From the NCBI GenBank assembly GCA_030156255.1, contig JASGMV010000030.1, positions 1 to 46,779 of the forward strand: a stretch of 46,779 nt of DNA. The letters run 5' to 3'. The stretch is from Desulfovibrionales bacterium (GTDB taxonomy: Bacteria; Desulfobacterota; Desulfovibrionia; Desulfovibrionales; Desulfovibrionaceae). Position numbers and translations under genes: made by a program. Below the pieces are notes generated by a model. It was not told where the DNA came from. It did not search any database and worked only from the letters and a program-made list of their open reading frames with translations. This document shows, piece by piece, positions 8,659 through 18,113 of this stretch; position 1 is the first letter of the stretch, and each line of letters begins with the position of its first letter.

Positions 8659-10263
8659 ATGAAGGCGAGCGGACAGGATGAGCGCGCTTCCAAACGGATT
8701 CTCCACCGTTTTCTCATCATTTTTTTTGTCGTCGGCGTCATTCTGGTTGGCAGCCTCGTTCTTCTGTACCAATCGGATCGTGATTCGCAACTTGCCGAGT
8801 TGAAAAACCAAGAGCGTTATGCACTTGAATTCCAAGCCATGGGCATAGAAAAGGATCTTGGCTCCGTTGCAAACGATATTTTTTTCATTGCTCAACAGAA
8901 TGAATTATTGGATATGCTAGACAATCATGACAATAATTCTAGAGATGAACTTGAAAATGAACTATTAATCTTTTCTAAAACAAAAAAAATTTTTGATCAA
9001 ATACGTTTTATCAATAGCGATGGAACAGAATGTATTCGAATAAATTTCAACAATGGCGCTCCACAGATTAGTGCGCATAAAAATCTACAGAATAAAGGCC
9101 AGCGATACTACTTCAAGGATTCTATTGCTCTCAATCCTGGAGAAATATATGTATCACAATTGGATTTGAACCTTGAGAATGAAAACATCGAAAGGCCCTT
9201 CAAGCCGATGCTCCGTATTGCTACGCCCGTTGAGGACTCCCAAGGAAACAAACGGGGAGTAATCATCTTGAACTACATGGCGCAACGACTGCTGGACCGG
9301 ATCGTCAACACGGGAGGGACGCCTCGGGACAGAAAGGTTCTCCTCAATTCCGAGGGGTACTGGTTGCTGAGTCCCGATAAAAAGGACGAGTGGGGTTTCA
9401 TGTTCGAGAGCAATCAGGAAAACACGTTCGCCAAACGCTACCCGGAAGTATGGCGAATGATGCTCGCTACGGAGCAGGGGCAAGAACTGACGCCCAACGG
9501 ATTGTTCACTTTTACCACCATCTACCCCCAAAAGCTGCTCGGCCATTCCGACGCCGCGAAGGTTATTCATACAACGCATGACAATCAAAAAACAGTATTT
9601 TGGATACTCCTGTCTCACGTTCCGCAAGTCGTCATGAACGAGCACGCTGCACAACTGAAGAACAAAATCTTTATGTTTGGAGCATTGCTCCTTACGATTC
9701 TTGCATTTGGAGCATGGAAATTATCATCGTCAACCGTCAAGCGAGATATCTATCAGGCGCAACTTTTTTCTATGGCGATGCACGATAATTTGACGGGCAT
9801 CCCCAACCGCACGATGTTCTTCGATCGATTACATACAGGGCTAGAGCTTTCCAACCGCTACAAACGCAAGCTTGGTCTTCTATACATCGACTTGGACGGA
9901 TTCAAAAAAGTAAATGACTCCTTGGGGCATGAAGCTGGAGATGAGTTGCTTGTTGAAGCCGCCAAAAGAATTGGGCAATGCGTCAGGAAATCGGATACGG
10001 TGGCCCGTTTGGGCGGTGACGAATTTGCCGCGGTCCTACAGGAGATCACCGGCGACGACGGAGCCCTGAAAGTTGGCGCCAAGATGGTCCAGGCCCTGTG
10101 CGCCCCGTTCAAGCTAACCGCCGGCGAAGTAACAATCGGCGCAAGCATTGGCGCCGCAGTATATCCGCTCCATGCAACGACCGCAGAAGACCTCGTCAAA
10201 CGTGCGGATCAGGCTATGTACAAAGCGAAAACGAGTGGGAAAAATACTTGTATCAGCGCTTAA
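8659..10263 (+). CDS. Membrane diguanylate cyclase with periplasmic dCache-like sensor
   Basis: A 534-residue protein that makes c-di-GMP. Layout: TM helix at ~15-38 (FLIIFFVVGVILVGSLVLL), a ~300-residue periplasmic sensor with a Cache-like pattern (QIRFINSDGTECIRI, RYYFKDSIALNPGEIYVSQLDLN, RIATPVEDSQGNKRGVI), a second TM near 335-355, then a GGDEF domain. The active-site GGDEF is at 452-456. An inhibitory I-site RKSD at 443-446 lies exactly five residues upstream, so product inhibition is expected. The opening NLTGIPNR and LYIDLDGFKKVNDSLGH are canonical, so it should be active. Codon usage in the sensor part is noticeably AT-richer than in neighbouring genes. An AAGGAG ribosome site precedes the ATG. 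Confidence 0.92.
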   Translation: MKASGQDERASKRILHRFLIIFFVVGVILVGSLVLLYQSDRDSQLAELKNQERYALEFQAMGIEKDLGSVANDIFFIAQQNELLDMLDNHDNNSRDELENELLIFSKTKKIFDQIRFINSDGTECIRINFNNGAPQISAHKNLQNKGQRYYFKDSIALNPGEIYVSQLDLNLENENIERPFKPMLRIATPVEDSQGNKRGVIILNYMAQRLLDRIVNTGGTPRDRKVLLNSEGYWLLSPDKKDEWGFMFESNQENTFAKRYPEVWRMMLATEQGQELTPNGLFTFTTIYPQKLLGHSDAAKVIHTTHDNQKTVFWILLSHVPQVVMNEHAAQLKNKIFMFGALLLTILAFGAWKLSSSTVKRDIYQAQLFSMAMHDNLTGIPNRTMFFDRLHTGLELSNRYKRKLGLLYIDLDGFKKVNDSLGHEAGDELLVEAAKRIGQCVRKSDTVARLGGDEFAAVLQEITGDDGALKVGAKMVQALCAPFKLTAGEVTIGASIGAAVYPLHATTAEDLVKRADQAMYKAKTSGKNTCISA

Positions 10264-10523
10264 TCCTTTCTGAAAATCTTTGGAGCTGAAAGATTCATGA
10301 GAAAAAATGGATGCCCCCCAAAATATACAAAGCTCACGAACTGAGTTCTATCACATCAAATGGAGGGGCAACACGCGCCTTGCCCGCATCCGCCCTTCCG
10401 CCTTGCCGCAGTCCCCTTCGGACACAAGGCAAAGCTATAGCTGTAATTTCTTGACTTGGCTCCCTGGCTCGAACACACTTCACCGTGCATCAGACGACTC
10501 CAGTTGAAAGGAATTCACCCCTC

Positions 10524-12686
10524 ATGATCGACGCCCATATTCAGACGATATCCAGCGCACTCGCCCTCAAACCGCAGCATGTCCAAGCCGTGGCGGCGCT
10601 CCTGGAAGAAGGCGCCACCGTTCCGTTTATTTCCCGATATCGCAAAGAGTCCACCGGCAATATGAATGAAGTCGACGTGGCCAAGGTCCGCGACAGATTG
10701 ATGGAGCTGGCCGAGCTGGACAAACGGCGCGAGGCGATCCTTTCCTCCTTGGACAAGCGCGACCTGCTCACGGAGGACCTCAAGCAAGCTATCGAGCAGG
10801 CCCAGGACAAGACGAGTCTGGAGGACGTCTATCTCCCCTATCGGCCGAAACGCCGGACCCGGGGAGCCTTGGCCAAGGAGCGCGGACTTGAGGAGCTTGC
10901 GAACATCCTGTTCAAACAGCGCGGCGTGGACCCGGAGCGAGAGGCCAAGCCATTCGTAAATCAGGGCAAGGACGTCCCTGATGTCGACGCAGCGTTGGCC
11001 GGGGCTCGGGATATCATCGCCGAGAACATCAGTGAAAACCCCAAGGCGCGGGCGGCGATGCGGACCTTGTTCGTCAAACGCGGCGCGTTTGTTTCGCGAG
11101 TCGCCAAGGGCAAGGAAGAGGCTGCGGCCACCTACCGCGACTGGTTCGACTGGGAGGAGCCGCTGGCGAAAATTCCGGGCCACCGGGCTCTCGCCATGTT
11201 CCGAGGTGAAAAGGAAAAGCTGCTCAAGCTTTCCCTACGCCCTCCGGAAGAAGAGGCTGTCGGTCTCTTGCGCAGGTCTCTCTTGCATGGCGATGGCGCG
11301 GACTCCCGAGAGGTGGGGCTGGCTCTGGATGACTGCTACAAGCGGCTTCTCGGCCCCTCCATGGAAAACGAAATGCGCGCCGAAGTCAAAAAACGGGCGG
11401 ACGCCGAAGCCATTGCCGTCTTCGCGGCCAACTTGCGCGAGCTGCTGCTGGCCGCTCCGCTCGGGCAGAAGTGCGTGCTGGCCCTTGATCCCGGATTCCG
11501 CACCGGGGCCAAGCTCACGGTCCTCGACGCGCAAGGCGCGCTCAAGGAGCATACAACGATTTTTCCCACGGGATCGCTGAAGCAGCAAAACGAGGCTCGC
11601 GAGACCCTCCGCGCCCTGTGCTCCAAGCATGCGGTCGAGGCCGTCGCCATTGGCAACGGCACGGCCGGCCGGGAAACGGAAGCCTTCGTCCGCGGGCTTG
11701 ACCTCGACATTCCAACCGTGCTGGTGAACGAGTCCGGGGCCTCCATCTACTCGGCGTCGGAAGTCGCACGGAGCGAATTTCCCGACCTGGACCTGACCGT
11801 GCGCGGGTCGGTGTCCATTGGACGCAGGCTTATGGACCCGCTGGCCGAGTTGGTCAAAATCGACCCCAAATCCATTGGAGTCGGCCAGTATCAACATGAT
11901 GTAGACCAAGCGGCCCTCAAGAAAAGCCTTGATGACGTGGTGGAGCTCTGCGTCAATTCCGTGGGCGTGGACCTGAACACCGCAAGCCGTGAACTGCTTT
12001 CTTTTGTATCCGGCCTCGGCCCGGTCTTGGCCGAAAACATCGTCAGCCATCGCGACGCACACGGCCCGTTCGCCTCGCGCAGGGAGTTGCTCAAGGTGAA
12101 ACGCCTCGGCCCCAAGGCGTTTGAACAGGCCGCCGGGTTTCTTCGCGTCAAAGGCAAGGAGGCGCTGGATTGCAGCGCGGTGCATCCCGAACGGTACGGT
12201 CTGGTCAAGCAGATGGCCAAAGACGCAGGCTGCTCCGTGGCCGTCTTGATGAAAGACGAAACGGCCCGCGAAAAGGTGCGGATTGCCGACTACCTCTCCG
12301 ATGAAGTGGGGCTGCCCACCCTGCGCGACATAATGGCCGAACTCGCCAAACCGGGCCGGGACCCGCGAGCCGAATTCAGCGTTTTTTCTTTTGCCGAGGG
12401 CGTCAAAGACATCAAAGATCTGCGGGAAGGCATGAAGCTGCCTGGCATCGTCACCAACGTCACAAACTTCGGCGCGTTTGTGGATATCGGCGTCCACCGC
12501 GATGGGCTTGTCCATATCAGCCAGCTGGCCGACAGGTTCATTCGCGACCCAGCCGAAGTGGCGGCCGCCGGCCGCGAGGTCGAGGTGACGGTCATAGGCG
12601 TGGACATCGAACGAGGGCGCATCAACTTGAGCATGAAAAGCAGCGTAGAAAGGGATTTTTCGAGGTCGTCTACAATACTTCCATGA
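10524..12686 (+). CDS. tex: Tex-family RNA-binding / transcription accessory protein
   Basis: A 720-residue cytosolic Tex protein, a nucleic-acid-binding factor related to Spt6. It begins MIDAHIQTISSALALKPQHV with the conserved LLEEGATVPFISRYRKE. It then has the helical Tex core, a YqgF/RNase H-like domain (LALDPGFRTGAKLTVLD ... AIGNGTAGRETE), helix-hairpin-helix repeats (LNTASRELLSFVSGLGPVLAENIVSHR) and a C-terminal S1 domain (GMKLPGIVTNVTNFGAFVDIGVHRDGLVHISQL). Length and order are standard. The start at 10524 is preferred over 10485 because it matches the family start; AAGGA lies about 12 bp upstream. It appears to be transcribed on its own. Confidence 0.95.
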   Translation: MIDAHIQTISSALALKPQHVQAVAALLEEGATVPFISRYRKESTGNMNEVDVAKVRDRLMELAELDKRREAILSSLDKRDLLTEDLKQAIEQAQDKTSLEDVYLPYRPKRRTRGALAKERGLEELANILFKQRGVDPEREAKPFVNQGKDVPDVDAALAGARDIIAENISENPKARAAMRTLFVKRGAFVSRVAKGKEEAAATYRDWFDWEEPLAKIPGHRALAMFRGEKEKLLKLSLRPPEEEAVGLLRRSLLHGDGADSREVGLALDDCYKRLLGPSMENEMRAEVKKRADAEAIAVFAANLRELLLAAPLGQKCVLALDPGFRTGAKLTVLDAQGALKEHTTIFPTGSLKQQNEARETLRALCSKHAVEAVAIGNGTAGRETEAFVRGLDLDIPTVLVNESGASIYSASEVARSEFPDLDLTVRGSVSIGRRLMDPLAELVKIDPKSIGVGQYQHDVDQAALKKSLDDVVELCVNSVGVDLNTASRELLSFVSGLGPVLAENIVSHRDAHGPFASRRELLKVKRLGPKAFEQAAGFLRVKGKEALDCSAVHPERYGLVKQMAKDAGCSVAVLMKDETAREKVRIADYLSDEVGLPTLRDIMAELAKPGRDPRAEFSVFSFAEGVKDIKDLREGMKLPGIVTNVTNFGAFVDIGVHRDGLVHISQLADRFIRDPAEVAAAGREVEVTVIGVDIERGRINLSMKSSVERDFSRSSTILP

Positions 12687-12791
12687 AATAAAATAATTCT
12701 TCAAGCCGCCCTGGAAAGATATACAGGAAGTTCGCTCGCACAAAACGCGAGCTATGCGGCGAACAACTCCTTGCCAAGAGGGCCGGCCGGT

Positions 12792-14174
12792 ATGGCGAAC
12801 ATAGTCGCCCCCTCCCACACGATATCGCAAAAACCTCAAGCAGCGCCGCGCGTTCTTAAGCCGTTGGGCGCGGCCTGCTTCTTCGCGCTTCTTTGTTTCC
12901 TTGCGCTAACGCTCGGCGCCAACACCGCAGCCGGCAAAAGCCGCAAGGCGCCTTCAGAGAAGCGCCCTCAAGAGGAGATGCAGCGCCTGACGCCTCAGGA
13001 GCTTACCGGCATGCTCATGGCCTTCTCCGACATCTACATGGAGGAGATACTGGAGTCCGTGAACGAGGTGCTGGCCGCCCCCAGCCTGTCGCCCGACCAG
13101 CGCCTCTACTTCGAACGCATAAAGGCCTACTACCTGATGGGCGCCATCACCAACGCATGCCAAGCGAATCCGCAAACGGGACTTCTGGACATGATGACCA
13201 TGGTCACCTTGCAGCGCATCGTCTGGGAAGACCCCGCCGTCTGGAAATACGCAGGCAAGGAGCACGCCGAGGACATGCTTGTCGGCCTCAAGGAGCTGGA
13301 GCAGGATATCTGGGAGATCGCCAGCCAAACGCTGACTGCAAACGAAATTCAAGACATGCGCGAACTCATTCTCAAATGGCGCAAGAATCATCCGAATGAA
13401 CAGTATGTCGCCTTCATCCGATTCCAGGACTTCGCGCCGTCGCGCATCAAGGACACCTTGGGCGAAGCCGTTTCCAGTTGGGGGCTTTTGGCCCCCATCA
13501 ATGACGCCAGCAGGGAAATCCACGAAAGCAGGATGCTGGCCGAGCGCAGTCTGTTTCTGATCAAGCGCCTGCCCATGCTGGCCCAATGGTATGGCGCCTT
13601 GATCACCACCGAGACGCTGACCATGCCCGAAATTCGATCGATCCTGGCCGACTTCCATAAAGGCGTCGCCGGCGTTCAGGATATCGGGGACGCCCTCAAG
13701 GGAATGCCGGACCTCGCCAAAGAGCAGGAGGCTTTTTTCCGAAACTTCCAAAGCCTGCTGGCCAACGAACGAAAACTTCTTTTCCAGGGTCTGGAGGGAC
13801 AGCATGAGGCGCTGACCACGATAACGTCCCTGGCCGGCGCCGCAGCCCGCGACCTGCGTCTGGCCTTCGAAACGCTGGAGCGCATGACCAACTCCTTCGA
13901 ACCCAGTTCGCAGAATGAACCCTCTGGGCTCGACAAAATGTCGCACAGCCTGGACAAGCTTTCCGGAGTCACTCAAAACCTCAACACCCTGGTCGCAAGG
14001 CTGGACGCCCTTTTGGAGAAAACGGACAGCGTTGCGAAGAACCGAGCTCTGGCCGAGATCGACGCCATGTTCGACCGGCGCGAACGCCACGTCGCCGCCT
14101 ACGCCGCCGGACTGCTCATCTTGACCTTCGTTCTCGCCTTGATTTTTGTTTTCATCGTGCGGCGCAGAAGATAG
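12792..14174 (+). CDS. Unknown helical membrane-anchored protein
   Basis: 460 residues that I do not recognise. An N-terminal hydrophobic stretch (LGAACFFALLCFLALTLGA, ~25-43) is a signal peptide or signal anchor. A C-terminal TM helix (YAAGLLILTFVLALIFVFIVRRRR) ends in arginines and points into the cytosol. The ~390 residues between look mostly alpha-helical and likely periplasmic. They include a long amphipathic region near 330-410 (LERMTNSFE, LDKMSHSLDKLSGVTQNLNTLVARLDALLEKTD) that could form a coiled coil. AGAGGG lies 9 bp before the ATG at 12792. The gene precedes the WG-repeat lipoprotein by 108 bp on the same strand, so the two may be co-transcribed and act together at the inner membrane or periplasm. 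Confidence 0.7.
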   Translation: MANIVAPSHTISQKPQAAPRVLKPLGAACFFALLCFLALTLGANTAAGKSRKAPSEKRPQEEMQRLTPQELTGMLMAFSDIYMEEILESVNEVLAAPSLSPDQRLYFERIKAYYLMGAITNACQANPQTGLLDMMTMVTLQRIVWEDPAVWKYAGKEHAEDMLVGLKELEQDIWEIASQTLTANEIQDMRELILKWRKNHPNEQYVAFIRFQDFAPSRIKDTLGEAVSSWGLLAPINDASREIHESRMLAERSLFLIKRLPMLAQWYGALITTETLTMPEIRSILADFHKGVAGVQDIGDALKGMPDLAKEQEAFFRNFQSLLANERKLLFQGLEGQHEALTTITSLAGAAARDLRLAFETLERMTNSFEPSSQNEPSGLDKMSHSLDKLSGVTQNLNTLVARLDALLEKTDSVAKNRALAEIDAMFDRRERHVAAYAAGLLILTFVLALIFVFIVRRRR

Positions 14175-14282
14175 AAAAAACATTGAAATGGCGACGAGAT
14201 GCAGCCAATACAGCAAATTGCCCGGAAGGGTTGCAAATACCGAAGCAACTACCATCACACACGACACCAGGAGGACCGGATT

Positions 14283-17054
14283 GTGAAACGCAGACTCGTG
14301 CTCATGCTTTTCGCGGCTTTGGTCATCGGAGCATGCTCCACCAAGACCGCCAACGTCGACTACAGCGAAAAAATCACGGACATGGCGGACTACAGCGAAG
14401 GCTTAGCCGCCGTTAAAATCGGCGACAACTGGGGCTACGTGAACGCCGCCGGCGAGTTGGTCATCGAGCCCCAGTTCGCCGTTGCGGATAAATTCTCCGA
14501 CGGTTTGGCCGCGGTAAAATTCAAAAACAAGTGGGGCGTCATCGATACAAAGGGCGCCTACGCGGTTATTCCCCACTATGAAGAGATAGGAAAGTGGTCC
14601 CAGGGCCTCATGCCCGTGAAGCTGGACGGACAGTGGGGGTTCATCAGCCCGCCCAACAAAATCGAAATTCCCATGCAATTCGATGACGCCCGCGCCTTCA
14701 GCTACGGTTTTGCGGCCGTGAAGCTGGGGTCCCACTGGGGCTACATCGACAAGAAGGGGCGCATCGTCATCAACCCCCAATTCGCAACGGCCGGGGACTT
14801 CAACGACGGCCTGGCGCCGGCCTCCAAGACAGGTGAAGAAGACAGCTTCGGATACATCAACGCCAAAGGCGAATTCGTCATAGCCCCCGCGTTCGATGAC
14901 GCCGGCGTCTTCTCCAACAAGCTGGCCGCCGTGCTGGACGACGACAAATGGGGGTACATCGACACTGCGGGCCGCATGGCCATCAACCTGAAGTACGACA
15001 AAGCCACCGCCTTTGCCCGAGACCTGGCCGCGGTGAAGCTCAAGGAGCTTTGGGGGTACATCAACCTCAAGGGCGGCGTGGTGCAGGAGCCCATGTACAA
15101 GACGGCCGCGCCTTTCATCGACAAGTTCGCGCTGGTGTCCAAGCCTGGCGGCGAGGCCTTCTACATCAACCAGCAAGGCGCCCAGGCCAACGGCGTCGTG
15201 GGCGTGCTCGCGGCGCCTCTCCCCGACGCACCGAAGCCGATGGCGGCCGCGAAGGCCCAGTACCGCAAGGGAAGCAAAGCCGGGTTCGTCGTTCTGGGAC
15301 CGATCAACTACAGCCTCCACACCAAGGGAAAGCAGCGCGAATTCGAAACGGACGAGTCCCGCGTCTTCTTCTCCTTCCACCCGGCGGACGAAAACCCTGC
15401 GAACAAACCCGTCTTCGTCATGCTGAACGGGGGGCCCGGCGCCGCAACCTCGACGAACCTTTTCGCCATGAACACCGGGCCGTACACCCTCGACCGCGAA
15501 CACCAGGAAGCGGGAAGCAAGGGGTGCTCCCCAAACCCGTATAGCTGGACCAAACTCGGCAACCTCCTGTACATCGACGCGCCCGCCACGGGCTTCTCCT
15601 ATTTGAGTTCGAAGCTCTCGCGCAACAAGGTGGAGCGCTACAGCCTGTTCTTCCACAAAGGCAACTTCAACGCCTTCATCGACGCGGCGCAGGTCGTCCG
15701 CGTCTTGCTGAAGTTCCTCCAGGAAAATCCGGAGTACGAAAAATCCGAGATCATTCTGGTCGGTGAGAGCTACGGAGGCACGCGCGTGTCCACCATGCTC
15801 AACCTGCTCCTCTTCCACGACCGTTATGGAGAAACGGAGCACACCTACTGTGACGTGGAGCTTGTCAGTCTGATCAAGGAGCACTTCACAAAAATCAATC
15901 CCGGCATGAACCACGCGGACATCACTCCGAAAGTCGTGGCGAAACAGTTCAAGCGCCAACTCCTTATCCAGCCGCAATTGACCGGCGCAGCCCAGGAGGA
16001 CATCACCTCGAAGATGTTCTTCAGCCAGGACGGCTACCACGACTCCTACATGACGGACCTCGCCAAGGAGACGGGAAACCAAGGGAAGTTCAACAGCTAC
16101 AATCCGCTGATATGGGCCAAAAGCTTCATGGACAAGGTCTCCTGCCTCAACCGGAAGTCAGCAACCTGCGCCATCATGTACTGGGTCCCGAAATTCGGGC
16201 GCGACCGCTACAACATCTCCAAGCCGAAGACATGGTCGGACGACCTTGAGGCGTATTCGGTCGTGGCGTTGAACGACGTCGACGAGGTGTCCATGGCGTT
16301 GCAGTACGACATCAAATCCATTGACCTCATGTACGCCAAAAACCGCCCGGACGGCGCCAAATGGCCGCCTTCGATGCAGAAGATGATGGAGGCCGGCCCC
16401 GGCGACAATGCAACGAACGACGTTGGGGAGGCCTACTGGAAAATGCTGTCCGAAACGCCGGAGTTGAAACAATATCTACCGGACGAGCCCACGCCCGAGG
16501 TGGCGATGTTGTCATCCCACATCGACTCGTTAGCTCGCCTCCAAGGCGTCATGGGCGAGGCGGGAATCAAAAAGGAGTCGCTGCCGGCGCAATTCGGCAA
16601 GCTCGAGTACTACGACTACTACATGGCGCCCATGAACTATGCGGTTTGGGCGTCCTTCGCCCTCATCCAAACGCCGGACCAGCCTTATGGGATCAACCCC
16701 GACAAGTCTCCCCGCTATGGGAAAATGTTCCTGGAGAACGTCTCCCTGGTGAACACCTTCCTCACTGACGCGGAATTCGACGCGGTCATCTACTCCCCGG
16801 CCATTCCGGAAAGCCTCAAGACGTACAAGGAAATCGTCGAGGACGTGCAGTACGCCCGCGGCAAAAACTTTATGGCCGGAACAGGCCGCGGCAAGTTTGA
16901 AATACACTACAAGAAAGACTCCCTGGCCCCGTATGACACCCCGGACGCCGTAAATTTGTACTACCCGTACTACAACGAATCCGGCCACTCGGTTTCCTCC
17001 GCCCAACCGGATAAATTCCGCGACGACGTGGAGGCTTGGCTGAAAGGAGAATAA
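14283..17054 (+). CDS. Lipoprotein fusing WG repeats to a serine carboxypeptidase (S10)
   Basis: 923 residues. The GTG at 14283 follows AGGAGG by 8 bp and gives a lipoprotein signal (LVIGAC, Cys18). Residues ~35-330 carry about eight WG repeats: W-G-[YFV]-[IV]-[ND] units alternating with G-L-A-A-V-K. Residues ~340-923 form a peptidase S10 domain: LNGGPGAATS (oxyanion region), LLYIDAPATGFSY, GESYGG with nucleophile Ser496, and a C-terminal ESGHS with probable catalytic His902. The third catalytic residue (Asp) I could not place with certainty. S10 enzymes cleave C-terminal residues at acidic pH and are uncommon in bacteria. The WG repeats probably form a binding solenoid. The protein is anchored in the periplasm or on the surface. 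Confidence 0.85.
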   Translation: MKRRLVLMLFAALVIGACSTKTANVDYSEKITDMADYSEGLAAVKIGDNWGYVNAAGELVIEPQFAVADKFSDGLAAVKFKNKWGVIDTKGAYAVIPHYEEIGKWSQGLMPVKLDGQWGFISPPNKIEIPMQFDDARAFSYGFAAVKLGSHWGYIDKKGRIVINPQFATAGDFNDGLAPASKTGEEDSFGYINAKGEFVIAPAFDDAGVFSNKLAAVLDDDKWGYIDTAGRMAINLKYDKATAFARDLAAVKLKELWGYINLKGGVVQEPMYKTAAPFIDKFALVSKPGGEAFYINQQGAQANGVVGVLAAPLPDAPKPMAAAKAQYRKGSKAGFVVLGPINYSLHTKGKQREFETDESRVFFSFHPADENPANKPVFVMLNGGPGAATSTNLFAMNTGPYTLDREHQEAGSKGCSPNPYSWTKLGNLLYIDAPATGFSYLSSKLSRNKVERYSLFFHKGNFNAFIDAAQVVRVLLKFLQENPEYEKSEIILVGESYGGTRVSTMLNLLLFHDRYGETEHTYCDVELVSLIKEHFTKINPGMNHADITPKVVAKQFKRQLLIQPQLTGAAQEDITSKMFFSQDGYHDSYMTDLAKETGNQGKFNSYNPLIWAKSFMDKVSCLNRKSATCAIMYWVPKFGRDRYNISKPKTWSDDLEAYSVVALNDVDEVSMALQYDIKSIDLMYAKNRPDGAKWPPSMQKMMEAGPGDNATNDVGEAYWKMLSETPELKQYLPDEPTPEVAMLSSHIDSLARLQGVMGEAGIKKESLPAQFGKLEYYDYYMAPMNYAVWASFALIQTPDQPYGINPDKSPRYGKMFLENVSLVNTFLTDAEFDAVIYSPAIPESLKTYKEIVEDVQYARGKNFMAGTGRGKFEIHYKKDSLAPYDTPDAVNLYYPYYNESGHSVSSAQPDKFRDDVEAWLKGE

Positions 17055-17199
17055 CGCCACTCCCTATTTCTCATGTAGTGGTGATGAGTCCGCGGCAAAA
17101 CCAGGCCGCACGCCCCCATGCCCCGCCTCCAGTCTCGCTGCTGTCCTCGCTGGCGACACAGACTGGAGGCGGAGGCTGATCACGTCCAACCTGCGGCGG

Positions 17200-17725
17200 A
17201 TGCGCCTGTGCTCCAGGAGAAACCTTGGCGCGAACGCTCCTGTCGGCGACAGCGCAATCCTCGCCCTCACCCAGGAAAACCCCAACTTGCCCGGCATAGA
17301 AACCACGGCCACCACGGCCTTACTGCATGAAGGACATATCTACAGAGCTCACGTGGGCGACAGCCGGCTCTATCGCGGCCGGCTGACCCAGATCATTACG
17401 GACCACACTTCCCTGCGCGAGTTGGTGGAGCATGGAGACATGACCGCCGTCGAAGCCGCCCCCCATCCCCTGCGCAACATGCTGGACCAGCGCATGGATG
17501 CGAAGGCTGCCTGCCGGAGCACGGCGTCTCCCGCCTGGAGCCCGACGATCGGCTGTGCGCTGCTCGGATGGACTGCACCGTAAATTTGTCCGTGCAGCAG
17601 ATAACCACACTGCTATCGCAAGGCGAACACCCGGAGGTACTCGCAAAGGATAGCGGACGGCGTTACAGAGCGGTGGACGAGACAACGTGACCGTAGCGGT
17701 GGGGCTTATGAAGGCATCCCCATGA
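17200..17725 (+). pseudogene. Decayed PP2C-type serine/threonine phosphatase gene
   Basis: PP2C motifs are spread over three frames. The first runs 17200-17583 and contains ATTALLHEGHIYRAHVGDSRLYRGRLTQIITDHTSL and a following helix ending HPLRNMLDQ. The next frame gives SRLEPDDRL and then LSVQQITTLLSQGEHPEVLAKD. The metal-site motif CSDGLH near 17555-17575 needs a further shift. The terminal motif DNVTVAVGLMKASP before the stop at 17723-17725 is in yet another frame. The usual N-terminal DGMGGH motif is missing. With at least three frameshifts this is a relic rather than a sequencing slip. Such phosphatases often accompany type VI secretion or Ser/Thr-kinase systems; no such genes are nearby. 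Confidence 0.8.
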
Positions 17726-18050
17726 ACTCTGTAGTGTTCAAATTCAAGCTCTTGCAGGCGGTTGGCTTGGCTGACACGCATGCCGCCACATTTTCTAGAC
17801 CTGCGACGCGGGAGAAGGCCTAGGCGGTGACGGCCCTGGACCATGACGGATGTCTGCTCCCGCCCTGCCTCAAATTCAAGTTCGGCATCACCTCCAGCCT
17901 CCAGCAGATGCTCCAGCTACTCCCGATGCACCCCCTCGCCCGCCGTGACCAGGAGAACGTTTTTTAAGCCACCGGCCCGGGACCAAGATGACACAAGCAA
18001 CAATTGCAGCTTACTAAGCTATGCGCTTAACCGAGCAACAATGATCTACG

Positions 18051-18076
18051 ATTGAAAATACTAAAATATTTTCAAT
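18051..18076. promoter_or_regulatory. AT-rich inverted repeat (possible operator)
   Basis: ATTGAAAATA and its perfect inverse TATTTTCAAT, separated by CTAAAA. It shares the TTGAAA half-site with the palindrome 23 bp downstream. It could be an operator or a weak hairpin. Confidence 0.35.
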
Positions 18077-18098
18077 TAGATAGTGTAGAATTAGATTA

Positions 18099-18113
18099 TT
18101 GAAACCGTTTCAA
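18099..18113. promoter_or_regulatory. TTGAAAC-C-GTTTCAA palindrome (possible operator)
   Basis: A perfect 15-bp palindrome in otherwise AT-rich DNA, about 385 bp before the CotH start. It looks like a repressor operator of the GAAAC/GTTTC kind. No matching regulator gene is in the window. Confidence 0.4.

Noticed and set aside
18099-18113. Confident LacI/GalR operator
   Set aside because: The palindrome has an odd-length centre and lacks the usual symmetrical central CG. No such regulator is encoded nearby, so I keep it only as a candidate operator.
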